Source: Candidatus Poribacteria bacterium (lineage in GTDB: Bacteria; Poribacteria; WGA-4E; WGA-3G). Taken from it: 64,000 nt of DNA. Each line of letters opens with the position of its first letter. Position 1 is the first letter of the stretch. Positions 1 through 8,245 of the stretch are shown one piece after another. A model generated the notes under the pieces. That model worked only from the letters and a program-made list of their open reading frames with translations. It was not told where the DNA came from and ran no database searches. The stretch covers positions 1 through 64,000 of the forward strand of contig JAPPNJ010000051.1 in NCBI GenBank assembly GCA_028818705.1, in the 5' to 3' direction. Position numbers and translations under genes: made by a program.

Positions 1-459
1 TGGAAACTCCGGTCCAATGCCACGCCGCGCGAAACGATACCCTTTTTCTGACAACACTTCTACCGCTTCCGGTCCGCGACAATCCGCCGGATAGCCAAAA
101 GTCTTAGGAACAGGAATACCGTATGCCTCGCACCGTTCATCGATGTGTATCAAGTCCGCTATCAACTCTCCTTTCGATTGTGTGTTGGCGTGTTTATGAT
201 GACGAGTGTGGTTCCCTATCTCAAAACCTTCCTCGTGCAACTCGCGGATCTCTTCCCATGTGACGTAGTGCGCCTTGTTGTTGAGAAAATTGAGACCCTC
301 AGTGATGAAAAACGTCGCTCCAAAACCGTAACGCTTCAGCAGCGGTCCAACATACGTATAATCTGACTTGTTACCGTCATCAAAGGTAAGGATAACCAAC
401 CTATCAGGAATGGGTTGCAGTGCTTTAATTTTATATAATCCTTGGTTCTCTTTTTGCAT
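1..459 (-). CDS. Polysaccharide deacetylase family protein (NodB fold), C-terminus cut off by window edge
   Basis: Seen: 153 codons from an ATG at 459, open to the window edge, so the C-terminal part is missing. Near the N-terminus is LTFDDG, the metal/catalytic Asp pair of NodB-type deacetylases, and about 45 residues later IGNHTRHH, which supplies the HxxxH zinc-binding motif. Family knowledge: carbohydrate esterase 4 enzymes remove N- or O-acetyl groups from chitin oligomers, peptidoglycan or exopolysaccharide. No signal peptide is visible, so a cytoplasmic or sugar-nucleotide-related substrate is possible. It lies 8 bp downstream of the PhyH gene on the same strand, so the two are probably co-transcribed. 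Substrate unknown. Confidence 0.85.
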   Translation of the reverse strand, partial: MQKENQGLYKIKALQPIPDRLVILTFDDGNKSDYTYVGPLLKRYGFGATFFITEGLNFLNNKAHYVTWEEIRELHEEGFEIGNHTRHHKHANTQSKGELIADLIHIDERCEAYGIPVPKTFGYPADCRGPEAVEVLSEKGYRFARRGIGPEFP

Positions 460-467
460 TTTTACAC

Positions 468-1358
468 CTAACAATTTGTGGGTTCTGGCCTGCGGCGATG
501 GTAAGCCGGCTGAACATCCATGTCGATTGAGTTCCAATAATACTTTAGTGGATCGTCTGTTTCCCACTCCGAATAAACTTCTTCCCATTTCGCACAGCCC
601 AGATGAACAGTGAGAGCATCTTCATCAACGGGTTCGCTGACCGATTGGTAGCGGGCACTTGTTGCGAGTCGTATGCGATCCGTGGTCACATTGTCTCGAC
701 CTCGGTGGATCGTTAAGCTGTGAAACATGACGACATCTCCGCACTTGAACGGATTCCAGACCCATTCCGTACTGTCGTCGATCAACTGCCATGAACGAAC
801 ACCATCGTCCTTCAGGAACCCGCGGCGGTTCGATCCACGTGCAATCGATAGACCACCCAACTCGGCATCACAGTCTCCCAGTGGTGTCCATACTGTCCAC
901 GTATCTTGCGTCCCGCGAACTGGATGGAAATCCTGATGTGGAGGCGTGGTGTACTGATGTTCTCCAGGAAAAATGACGTGGCAAATGTGCCGAGGGTGAA
1001 CCAAAACAGAATCGCCGAATAGTACCTCCAGAACACGTAAAATACGCTCATGGTGGGGAAGAGTATGGAATAGTCGGAGTTTTTGGATGTCAATGTAGAA
1101 ACGTCTGAATGTCTCAGATCCATCCTGTTCGCAGATAAAAACCCCTCTTCTACGGACACCGGCATCGGGATGGATACTTGGTTCAAGGAGCTCGTGCTGC
1201 TCTGCTACATGGAGCACCTGTTGACGTAACGCAAGCACCGGATCTATGGGGAGCAGTCCAGGAAAGAAGAGATATCCGTTCTGGCGGCTGTACTCAAGAA
1301 GCCCAGCATGGTCACTGATTAGGTCTGTGCAGTCTACAAATGGCAATTCGGTGTGCAT
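468..1358 (-). CDS. Phytanoyl-CoA dioxygenase (PhyH) family protein
   Basis: 296 residues. Fe(II)/2-oxoglutarate oxygenase of the PhyH family: the HQD motif at the start of the core (within PPHQDFHPV) and the distal His in FHSLTIHRGRDN give the 2-His-1-carboxylate iron site, followed by the Arg-containing strand RIRLATSARYQ that typically binds 2-oxoglutarate. The start ATG is preceded by AGGAAC at suitable spacing. It is upstream of the deacetylase gene with an 8-bp gap. A second PhyH gene lies at the far end of the window, and the two are only distantly alike. Family members hydroxylate very varied small molecules, so the substrate cannot be inferred. Confidence 0.88.
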   Translation of the reverse strand: MHTELPFVDCTDLISDHAGLLEYSRQNGYLFFPGLLPIDPVLALRQQVLHVAEQHELLEPSIHPDAGVRRRGVFICEQDGSETFRRFYIDIQKLRLFHTLPHHERILRVLEVLFGDSVLVHPRHICHVIFPGEHQYTTPPHQDFHPVRGTQDTWTVWTPLGDCDAELGGLSIARGSNRRGFLKDDGVRSWQLIDDSTEWVWNPFKCGDVVMFHSLTIHRGRDNVTTDRIRLATSARYQSVSEPVDEDALTVHLGCAKWEEVYSEWETDDPLKYYWNSIDMDVQPAYHRRRPEPTNC

Positions 1359-1587
1359 TCAAATTGTTCCTTCTGAACTTATCGTATCCTCTTAAGTTCT
1401 CCCCATGTGACCGGCAGAGCATCTTCTGGGTTTACTGCAAAACTGTGCCCTACAGTCGTAACCAACACATTGTCATACAGGCTATGTTCACCGCCACCGG
1501 CTCTGAAACCTATGTTTCCCTTACAAAGCGAAAATAGTGCAGAAGGCGGGAGGGATTTCCAACCCTTCCCGCAGACTACTGAAATAT

Positions 1588-1884
1588 CTACTTATAGAGG
1601 TTCCAGTTAGCGGGTTCGGCGGTACCACCACTGATGGCAGGTAGGAAATGGATCTCCGCGTCTGCGTCAACACGTTCGAGAATGGAGCCCCGAGTCAGGA
1701 GACCATTGATATATACGGCAATTCCGGGCTTAAGACGGTCTTCTTCACATAACCGCTCTTTGATACCCGGGTAGCGACTTTCTAAATTGTCAATCACTTC
1801 ACGGACAGTCGCACCGGAGAGTGTAATGTTCTCTTCGCCGTCTGTAAACTTACGCATGAGGGGAGGAATGACTACGGTTGGCAT
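1588..1884 (-). CDS. MoaD/ThiS-like ubiquitin-fold protein with residues beyond the di-glycine
   Basis: 98 residues with the beta-grasp sulfur-carrier pattern: TVREVIDNLESRYPG helix, AVYINGLL strand, then DAEIHFLPAISGG. In MoaD and ThiS the Gly-Gly is the extreme C-terminus, adenylated and thiocarboxylated. Here eleven further residues (TAEPANWNLYK) follow before the stop. Position downstream of the molybdenum hydroxylase operon on the same strand suggests a link to molybdopterin sulfur transfer. A 150-bp gap with a strong palindrome separates it from the large subunit. If it works as a sulfur carrier it would need proteolytic trimming. Otherwise it is a non-carrier beta-grasp protein. Confidence 0.82.
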   Translation of the reverse strand: MPTVVIPPLMRKFTDGEENITLSGATVREVIDNLESRYPGIKERLCEEDRLKPGIAVYINGLLTRGSILERVDADAEIHFLPAISGGTAEPANWNLYK

Positions 1885-1891
1885 TTTTTAG

Positions 1892-1935
1892 TGGTTATCG
1901 GTTTTCAGTTGTCGGCTATCGATTGCCAATTCGGT
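1892..1935 (+). repeat. Degenerate heptanucleotide tandem repeat
   Basis: The stretch reads as consecutive 7-mers of the form TATCGGT/TTTCAGT/TGTCGGC/TATCGAT. The same degenerate heptad (consensus near GTTNTCR) recurs at 10315-10354, 10398-10423 (inverted) and 46156-46215, always between genes. Confidence 0.5.
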
Positions 1936-1974
1936 AAAGGGCATTTTAAGAAAACCTGTCACGACCCGGTGATC

Positions 1975-2003
1975 GTAGGGGTAGGCCTTGTGCCTACCCC
2001 TAC
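1975..2003. repeat. GTAGGG-type intergenic palindrome, copy 1
   Basis: A perfect 12-bp stem (GTAGGGGTAGGC paired with GCCTACCCCTAC) with a 5-nt loop, CTTGT. It sits between the molybdenum hydroxylase large subunit and the MoaD-like gene. It resembles the palindromes near 29140, 33841, 45900 and 48114 and could act as an RNA hairpin attenuating or stabilising the transcript. Confidence 0.75.
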
Positions 2004-2031
2004 AAAATCGGGGTTTCAAACCATTCTCGCG

Positions 2032-4287
2032 TTAAATTTTGCCCATAGCTTTGAGAAGCCGATCGGGGGACATCGGAAGTTCTGTCATCCGAATACCGAT
2101 TGCATCGTAGATAGCATTGGCGATGGCAGCCATCGGTGGGACAATCGGCACTTCACCGACACCACGTACACCATAAGGGTGTCCTGGATTCGGGACCTCA
2201 ACGATGACGGCATCAATCATGGGTAAATCCAAGCAGGTTGGCATCCGATAATCAAGGAAACTGGCGTTCGTCATTATCCCTTCGGCATTGTAGATATATT
2301 CCTCGTTCAATGCCCAACCAATGCCCTGAACAGCACCGCCTTGTATTTGCCCTTCAACATAACTGGGATGAATGGCTGTTCCTGCATCCTGGACTGCGGT
2401 ATAGCGAAGAATTTCGACCTTACCCGTCTCCTCGTCTATCGCTACATCTACCACGTGGGTTGCGTAGGCACCTCCGGCACCCCCAGGATTTACGGTTCCG
2501 CTGCCCACAACTGGTCCCCCGGTTTGACCGAGGTGCCCACAGAGGTCGCGGAAGCTAATCTGTTCTTCTTTACCGTTGATGGATGAAAACACGCCATCTG
2601 CGAACTGCACGTTAGATTCGTCGACTTCCCAGAGTTTCGCGGCACGCTCAAGCATCTTCCGCTTGACATCTTGCGCTGCTTCATAAGCGGCATAGCCGGT
2701 TGCGTAGGTTGTGCGGCTACCGCCCGTTACAGCCGTGTAACCGACAGAATTGGTATCAACAACGCTTGGATTGACGGATTCAGCGGGGATACCGAGGACT
2801 TCTGCCGCCTGCATAGCAATGGAGGATCGCGTGCCACCGATGTCTGTAGAACCTTCAATGAGGTTAATTGTGCCATCGGAGTTGACATTAATTGTCACGC
2901 TTGACTCCAAGCCGATATTGAACCAGTAACCCGAAGCGACACCGCGCCCGTGGTGCTTCTTCCCATTCGGTGCAGTATAGTGCGGATGTGCTTTCGCCGC
3001 TTCAACTGTCTCAATAAAACCGATGCGCGGGTGAACGGGACCATCTGCGCGTCGGTCACCCTCTTTTGCACCGTTGAGCAGTCGGATCTCAAGTGGATCG
3101 ATACCGAGTTTTTCGGCGATTTCGTCAACAACCGTCTCTGAACCGAAAGCGGCGTTTGGTGCCCCGGGAGCGCGGTAGGGCGCGGTTTTCGGTTTATTGA
3201 CAACGACATCGTAACCGTCAATGATAACGTTTTCAATGCTGTAGGGTGCAAAGATACACATTGCGCCGGGGCCAACGGGGGAACCGGGATACGCCCCTGC
3301 TTCAAAAGCGAGATACGCTTCAGCGGCGGTTATCTTACCTTCTTTGGTCGCACCCATCTTGACACGGATGTAGGAGGCAGGTGTCGGGCCCGTCCCTTCA
3401 AACACATCCGTACGACTCATTAGAACCTTGACAGGTTTGCCTGTTTTCTTTGCCAGCAACGCGGCGACCGGTTTGATGTAAACGTTAATCTTACCGCCAA
3501 AACCGCCGCCAATCTCCATCGGAACCACCTTAATTTTCGAAATCGGGTATTGGAGAATTTCGGCGACCTGTTCACGAACGGTAAACGCCCCTTGTGTGCT
3601 ACACCAAATAGTCAGTTGACCGTCTTGGTTAAAATGTGCTGTAGCGTTGTGAGGTTCAATATAACCTTGATGGACGGTGCCTGTAACGAAATCGCGTTCA
3701 ACAACGATATCCGCTTCAGCGAACCCTTTCTCAGGATCACCGAGTTTGTGTTGGATATGGCTTGCGACGTTGCTCGGTTCCTCAGCTGTTTCGCCCATTG
3801 AGGTGGTTTTCAGGGTTTCGTGCAGGAGCGGGGCATCCGCCTCCATGGCTTGACGCACCTCTAAGACGGGTGGTAGCACCTCGTATTCGACATCAATGAG
3901 TGTGCAAGCCTCTTCTGCGATATGCGGACTTGTCGCGGCAATGGCAGCGACAGCGTGTCCCGTGTACAGCACCTTATCACTCGCTAAAATGTTATCACAG
4001 AGATGTTTGAGGTTGACAGCACCCTCGCCGAGGTCAGCAACTCGATCCTCAGCAGTCGGCAGGTCTTGTGCAGTGACAACACCTTTGACTCCGGGAAGTG
4101 CTTCAGCCCGACTGGTGTCAATTGAGAGAATTCGGGCGTGTGCATGTGGACTCCGAAGCACCCTGCCGTGCAGGAGTCCTGCGATCTGAACATCTGCCCC
4201 GTAAAGAGCCCTGCCGGTGACCTTATCAACACCGTCATGGCGAATGGGACGGGTTCCGACAACTTTGTATTCTTTGTTTTCAGTCAT
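2032..4287 (-). CDS. Molybdenum hydroxylase large subunit (xanthine dehydrogenase family, molybdopterin-binding)
   Basis: 751 residues from the preferred ATG at 4287, preceded by GGGAG at 8 nt. An in-frame ATG at 4320 has no ribosome site. Domain order is the Ald_Xan_dh_C hammerhead domain (about residues 10-130) then the MoCo-binding domains. EIGGGFGGK is the cofactor-binding loop, APYRAPGAPN is the active-site loop region, and GVGEVP near the C-terminus carries the conserved catalytic Glu. The active-site loop is not the AYxCSFR of form I CO dehydrogenase, so CO is an unlikely substrate. It is the third gene of the FAD, 2Fe-2S, Mo operon. A purine, aldehyde or N-heterocycle hydroxylase is likely; the exact substrate is unknown. 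Confidence 0.93.
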   Translation of the reverse strand: MTENKEYKVVGTRPIRHDGVDKVTGRALYGADVQIAGLLHGRVLRSPHAHARILSIDTSRAEALPGVKGVVTAQDLPTAEDRVADLGEGAVNLKHLCDNILASDKVLYTGHAVAAIAATSPHIAEEACTLIDVEYEVLPPVLEVRQAMEADAPLLHETLKTTSMGETAEEPSNVASHIQHKLGDPEKGFAEADIVVERDFVTGTVHQGYIEPHNATAHFNQDGQLTIWCSTQGAFTVREQVAEILQYPISKIKVVPMEIGGGFGGKINVYIKPVAALLAKKTGKPVKVLMSRTDVFEGTGPTPASYIRVKMGATKEGKITAAEAYLAFEAGAYPGSPVGPGAMCIFAPYSIENVIIDGYDVVVNKPKTAPYRAPGAPNAAFGSETVVDEIAEKLGIDPLEIRLLNGAKEGDRRADGPVHPRIGFIETVEAAKAHPHYTAPNGKKHHGRGVASGYWFNIGLESSVTINVNSDGTINLIEGSTDIGGTRSSIAMQAAEVLGIPAESVNPSVVDTNSVGYTAVTGGSRTTYATGYAAYEAAQDVKRKMLERAAKLWEVDESNVQFADGVFSSINGKEEQISFRDLCGHLGQTGGPVVGSGTVNPGGAGGAYATHVVDVAIDEETGKVEILRYTAVQDAGTAIHPSYVEGQIQGGAVQGIGWALNEEYIYNAEGIMTNASFLDYRMPTCLDLPMIDAVIVEVPNPGHPYGVRGVGEVPIVPPMAAIANAIYDAIGIRMTELPMSPDRLLKAMGKI

Positions 4288-4316
4288 TTTTAATCTCCCG
4301 TCGAAAGACGCTCCTT

Positions 4317-4787
4317 TCACATAGATTCAGCTGCGTCAAGCACAGCGCGAACAATCTTATCGTAACCGGTACAGCGACACAAATTTCCAGCCAACCAGTA
4401 TCGAATTTCGTGTTCAGTCGGGTTTGGATTTTGCTCCAGAAGTGCTTTGGTGCTCATGATAAAGCCTGGTGTACAGATACCGCACTGAAGGGCGGCGTTC
4501 TCAAGGAAAGCATCTTGGATAGGGTGCAGTTTGTCAGGTTCGGCAACTCCTTCGATAGTTTCGACGGATTTGCCTTCGGTTTCCACACCAAGGACGAGGC
4601 ATGAATTGACGAGTCTGCCATCGAGGATGACACTGCAGGCACCACAATTTCCGTTGTTGCATCCCTCTTTAGCGCCTGTGAGATGGAGTTCATCCCTGAG
4701 AACTTCCAACAAGCTTTGCCGGGATTCACAGAGAAATTCCACCGTTTCACCATTGATAGTGGTTTGAACGTGCGATTTTCTCGCCAT
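4317..4787 (-). CDS. Molybdenum hydroxylase small subunit, two [2Fe-2S] clusters
   Basis: 156 residues, normal length for CoxS/CutS-type subunits. The N-terminal plant-ferredoxin-type cluster uses Cys in CNNGNCGACS and the later NSC; the C-terminal four-helix cluster uses CGICTPGF and CRCTGY. Together these pass electrons from the Mo centre to FAD. It is 29 bp upstream of the large subunit and about 100 bp downstream of the FAD subunit. Confidence 0.95.
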   Translation of the reverse strand: MARKSHVQTTINGETVEFLCESRQSLLEVLRDELHLTGAKEGCNNGNCGACSVILDGRLVNSCLVLGVETEGKSVETIEGVAEPDKLHPIQDAFLENAALQCGICTPGFIMSTKALLEQNPNPTEHEIRYWLAGNLCRCTGYDKIVRAVLDAAESM

Positions 4788-4888
4788 AATTATGAGTTCC
4801 TTTTGCGTTTGGTAAAGAAGGAAAATAGTTGTCCTTCCTATAGAGACAGAAGTTAATCGACCTGTGTCAATTGCTGATCGGATAGAGC

Positions 4889-5767
4889 TTATGCTGCATC
4901 TCGGATTCTCTGAATAGCGCCGTTAAGTGCACGTCGTGTCAGTACACCAACGAGGTGTGTTCGCTGTTCTGCCGTGCCACGCATATCGCTAATCGGGCGT
5001 GCGATGGCTTGTGCGGCTTGTGCGGCTTCGTCAATCGCGGCATCAGAGACTTCTCGACCGGCAAGTAGCGCGCTTGCTTCTTCTGCAAAGAGCGGTGTCG
5101 GCGCAACGGCACCGAGCGCGATCCGAGCAGAAACGATTGTCTGTTTAGCGTCGTCGAGCGTCACAGAAGCACCCGCACCGACGACAGCAATATCCATCTC
5201 ATTACGCGGGATGAACCGGAGATAGAAGGAGCTTGAATTACTTTCAGGTGTCGGTATCTTCAGGGAGACAAGCATCTCACCTGTTTCCAACGCGGTTTGC
5301 CCAGGTCCCGTACAGAATTGTTCAGTTGGTAGTTCGCGTTCGCCGTTTGGGCCAGCAATGACACACGAAGCATTTAGCACAATCAGTGGTGGTATACAAT
5401 CTGCAGCGGGTGAAGCGTTACACAAGTTACCACCGACACCGGCGCGCCCTTGGATGGCAGTGCCACCAATAATTTTCGTCGCATCAACTAAACCCGGATA
5501 GGCATCACAGATCTCATCAACGGCATAAATCTTATAACATTCAACAGCAGCACCGAGCATTAAGCCGGTGTCTGCATTATAGTCTAATACATTGACCTCG
5601 GGGATGGATTTGATATCGATCATCCAGTCAACATCTCGCCGTGCTTCCCTCACTTGGACAATGATGTCGGTACCACCAGCTAAAATGCGTGCGGTCTGTC
5701 CTTTTTCGTCAAGTAGGGCAACAGCTTCTGAGACGGTTTTCGCGGCAATATACCCAAAATCTTGCAT
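4889..5767 (-). CDS. Molybdenum hydroxylase FAD-binding subunit
   Basis: 292 residues. AGGTDIIVQV and GVGGNLCNASPAADCIPPL are the two FAD-pyrophosphate-binding loops of the CoxM/CutM family, and the C-terminal CO_deh_flav_C domain follows from about residue 175. First gene of the three-subunit operon; a near-consensus sigma70 promoter lies 50 bp upstream. AAAGGAGAT-type ribosome site before the ATG. Electrons probably leave via this subunit to a quinone or other acceptor. Confidence 0.94.
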   Translation of the reverse strand: MQDFGYIAAKTVSEAVALLDEKGQTARILAGGTDIIVQVREARRDVDWMIDIKSIPEVNVLDYNADTGLMLGAAVECYKIYAVDEICDAYPGLVDATKIIGGTAIQGRAGVGGNLCNASPAADCIPPLIVLNASCVIAGPNGERELPTEQFCTGPGQTALETGEMLVSLKIPTPESNSSSFYLRFIPRNEMDIAVVGAGASVTLDDAKQTIVSARIALGAVAPTPLFAEEASALLAGREVSDAAIDEAAQAAQAIARPISDMRGTAEQRTHLVGVLTRRALNGAIQRIRDAA

Positions 5768-5816
5768 GACCGGAATCTCCTTTCACTTTACACTGAAGGG
5801 TGTTGTTTTGAACTGC

Positions 5817-5845
5817 ATTATAGCAAAAACCTATTTTTAAATCAA
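5817..5845 (-). promoter_or_regulatory. Sigma70-type promoter for the molybdenum hydroxylase operon
   Basis: On the minus strand: -35 TTGATT at 5845-5840, a 17-bp spacer, and a perfect -10 TATAAT at 5822-5817, about 50 bp before the FAD-subunit start. The rest of the 5768-6155 divergent region is AT-rich; I see no gene in it and no clear plus-strand promoter. Confidence 0.7.
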
Positions 5846-6155
5846 ATTTTGGATTCAAGTTATAAATATCTTCAGTTTTCGGTTACCAAAAGGCGCATCT
5901 ATGTTTACGTTAGCAATCAACAGGATGATACAAGTTTTTGGTGTTACTTGCTTGTAGTGTTATTATTTTGTATATGTACCGATTTTTGTGAATTTGGCGT
6001 TAAAGATAGTGGGAAAAACTTAGGTATAACATTTGTAGAAGGGAAGTTAAAAAAATCGTGCTCGTAGGTGTATTGTGAGTGTAGGTTTTTATAGATAAAG
6101 ATATATAGAGCTTACGCGCAGGTAAGCGCGCTGTCAAAAAAATGGAGTGTTTCCA

Positions 6156-8228
6156 ATGCGATTAAATTTTCTTAAATTTACCAAATTTTGTCCACTCGGG
6201 AAATTTTGCCCCGGGGAAGTCCATACGGACTTCATACCGTTGATTCGCGGGCAAAATTTGTCTTTGCTTTACATTCAACCATCGATCCGAATTTTACAAG
6301 TCGTGAGTGTGATGGTAATAGTTTTTCTTGTTGTTTCCGTTACTGCATGGGCTTCCGGAATAGGGCAACGGGATATTTTTGTCGGGGCAAGTGCTCGTGC
6401 TGTCGGTATGGGGAGCGCATTTACGGCAGGACCCGCCGCAACGAACGGATTTCTTTGGAATCCTTCTTCACTGGGATTTATGGATGGCGTTGAAGTGAAT
6501 ATGGGTGGCATGCCGTTTTCGGGGAGTCCATCTGGACTGGAACAGGCATTTTCGGTCGCTGCGAATCCACATACTTTCGGTTTAACGGATAAGAATTTCG
6601 GTAATCTATCCTTCGCTACTTGGCTTGATGGTTGGAAGGGTGATACTACTGAGTCAACACAAATTGTGCTCTTGGGATACGGGCTGGCATTAGGACAGAG
6701 CACATCGGCAGGGGCAAATCTGCGTTATTATCAAAACAACACACCTATCAGAACAAACTTCCTCTGGAGTGTAGATTTGGGGATGCAATTCGCTTATCCA
6801 TTGGAGGAATGGGGCGACGAAGTAACAGTGGGCATGAATCTATCTGAATTGAGTAACGGAATTCGAGTGGACGGTGTTCTCCTTGAGGATCCTCCCTTAG
6901 CAGCGCGTTTCGGAACGACATATCAGTTGGGAGGTGAGACGCTGTTCTCTGCCGACCTCGCTGTACGAGGTGAGAACGACGGAAGTTGGGGTGAAAGGCT
7001 TCGGTTACATCTCGGCGCAGAACGATGGTTGATTAATGGGCATGTAGGATTACGGGTAGGGTATACTGCACTAACGGCTTCTGAAAGGTTCTGGGGCGGA
7101 GAATGGGCGCGAGGATTTAGTTTCCGAAATGCGTCCGGACAGTTTGATTATGCTTACGTGAGCGGCAGCGAATTAGATCAATCTGTTCATTGGATTTCGG
7201 CGACTTTACGTTGGGGAACAAGTAACACGGCACCTCTATCAGAACCTGTCCTAACCAGGACCGATAATGCCGATGTGGATGTCCCTATTTTGATGCCAAC
7301 AACGCTTACAACAGATACCGTGTCCGGGATGTCTCCCGGAAGGCTTCGGATCTCCGAACCCGCAATTTCACCCAATAACGACGGTTTTGCGGATAACACT
7401 ACGTTCCATTTTGCAGTCAACTCGACGGATAAATGGCGGTTGATGCTCATTGATGAATACACTGAGAGGGTCTGGGAGCAATCGGGGAGCGGTTCTCCTT
7501 CAGCAGGTATCACTTGGGATGGTATTGCCGATACTGGTGACTTAGTTCCCGATGGCGACTACGAAGCGCAGTTGCATGTTTTCGACGCACAAGGGGCATC
7601 GGATCTCAGAGATAGTAAAAAGGTAACGGTGGATCTCATTCCGACTACAATAGAACTCTTTAGGAAGGCATCAACGACTAATCAACACGGAATGCGCGTG
7701 TGGCATTCCGTAGGTATAAGAACTTTGGACATCAATCCGATTGTACATTGGAGGCTGGAACTCTTTGACCAGCACAATGTGCTTATTGAACAGATGGAAG
7801 CGGATGGTGTACCACCGGCACAGGTTATTTTAAACGCGTTACAGGAGCAGCCACTTGCTCCATATACTTGTAAGTTAAGCGTTCAGGATATCGCGGGCAA
7901 TCAGAGCGCCCAACAGGTAGAGCTGCATCTCGGGGTAGAGTATCAGGGTGATTTTGAAACAGAGTATCAGCCAGCAGGCACTTCAGAACCCAAACTGACA
8001 CTCATGGTAGGTTCGTTTGTGGATCCCTTCTATGCTAAACAGATGGAAGCACAGCTGCAGCATCAAAATCCCAGTCAAAAGGTTGCCATACATACTGCCA
8101 CCGTTGATGGTACAGTGAGGCACCGCGTAACAATCGGTGAGTTCAGTAAGCGCGAAGAAGCAGCGGTTCTTCGACAGCGTATTCAAGAGACACTCGCCGT
8201 TGAACCGGTGTTGATAACTTTACAGTAA
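6156..8228 (+). CDS. PorV/PorQ-like outer-membrane barrel with FlgD-like and SPOR domains
   Basis: About 690 residues. After a hydrophobic segment (MVIVFLVVSVTAWASG) the sequence SARAVGMGSAFTAG..NGFLWNPSSLGF matches PorV/PorQ/UPF0164 beta-barrel proteins. Residues about 405-520 form an FlgD-type Ig-like domain (RISEPAISPNNDGFADNT), and the C-terminal 75 residues (LMVGSFVDPFYAKQMEAQL.. RVTIGEFSKREEAAVLRQRI) are a SPOR-like peptidoglycan-binding repeat. The ATG at 6156 has GGAG 8 nt upstream, but gives a 50-residue tail before the signal core; the ATG at 6312 would give a normal signal peptide. A palindromic element (6201-6259) lies between the two starts. Probably an envelope protein bridging outer membrane and peptidoglycan. 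Confidence 0.75.
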   Translation: MRLNFLKFTKFCPLGKFCPGEVHTDFIPLIRGQNLSLLYIQPSIRILQVVSVMVIVFLVVSVTAWASGIGQRDIFVGASARAVGMGSAFTAGPAATNGFLWNPSSLGFMDGVEVNMGGMPFSGSPSGLEQAFSVAANPHTFGLTDKNFGNLSFATWLDGWKGDTTESTQIVLLGYGLALGQSTSAGANLRYYQNNTPIRTNFLWSVDLGMQFAYPLEEWGDEVTVGMNLSELSNGIRVDGVLLEDPPLAARFGTTYQLGGETLFSADLAVRGENDGSWGERLRLHLGAERWLINGHVGLRVGYTALTASERFWGGEWARGFSFRNASGQFDYAYVSGSELDQSVHWISATLRWGTSNTAPLSEPVLTRTDNADVDVPILMPTTLTTDTVSGMSPGRLRISEPAISPNNDGFADNTTFHFAVNSTDKWRLMLIDEYTERVWEQSGSGSPSAGITWDGIADTGDLVPDGDYEAQLHVFDAQGASDLRDSKKVTVDLIPTTIELFRKASTTNQHGMRVWHSVGIRTLDINPIVHWRLELFDQHNVLIEQMEADGVPPAQVILNALQEQPLAPYTCKLSVQDIAGNQSAQQVELHLGVEYQGDFETEYQPAGTSEPKLTLMVGSFVDPFYAKQMEAQLQHQNPSQKVAIHTATVDGTVRHRVTIGEFSKREEAAVLRQRIQETLAVEPVLITLQ
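6201..6259. repeat. Nested palindromic element inside the 5' end of a gene
   Basis: Terminal 11-bp inverted arms AAATTTTGCCC (6201-6211) and GGGCAAAATTT (6249-6259) enclose a second hairpin, GAAGTCC-ATAC-GGACTTC (6216-6233), followed by CATACC. The inner hairpin has a covarying relative in the element at 38787-39000 (GAATGCC-ATAA-GGCATTC, followed by CATACC). Confidence 0.7.
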
Positions 8229-8245
8229 ACAGACGCTCCTTTTTC

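Noticed and set aside
145..613. Plus-strand ORFs of 73 and 81 residues at the left end
   Set aside because: They lie antisense to the deacetylase and PhyH genes, lack ribosome sites and match no protein pattern.
2032..4320. Annotation as CO dehydrogenase (coxL)
   Set aside because: The active-site loop is PYRAPGAPN, not the AYxCSFR of form I enzymes.
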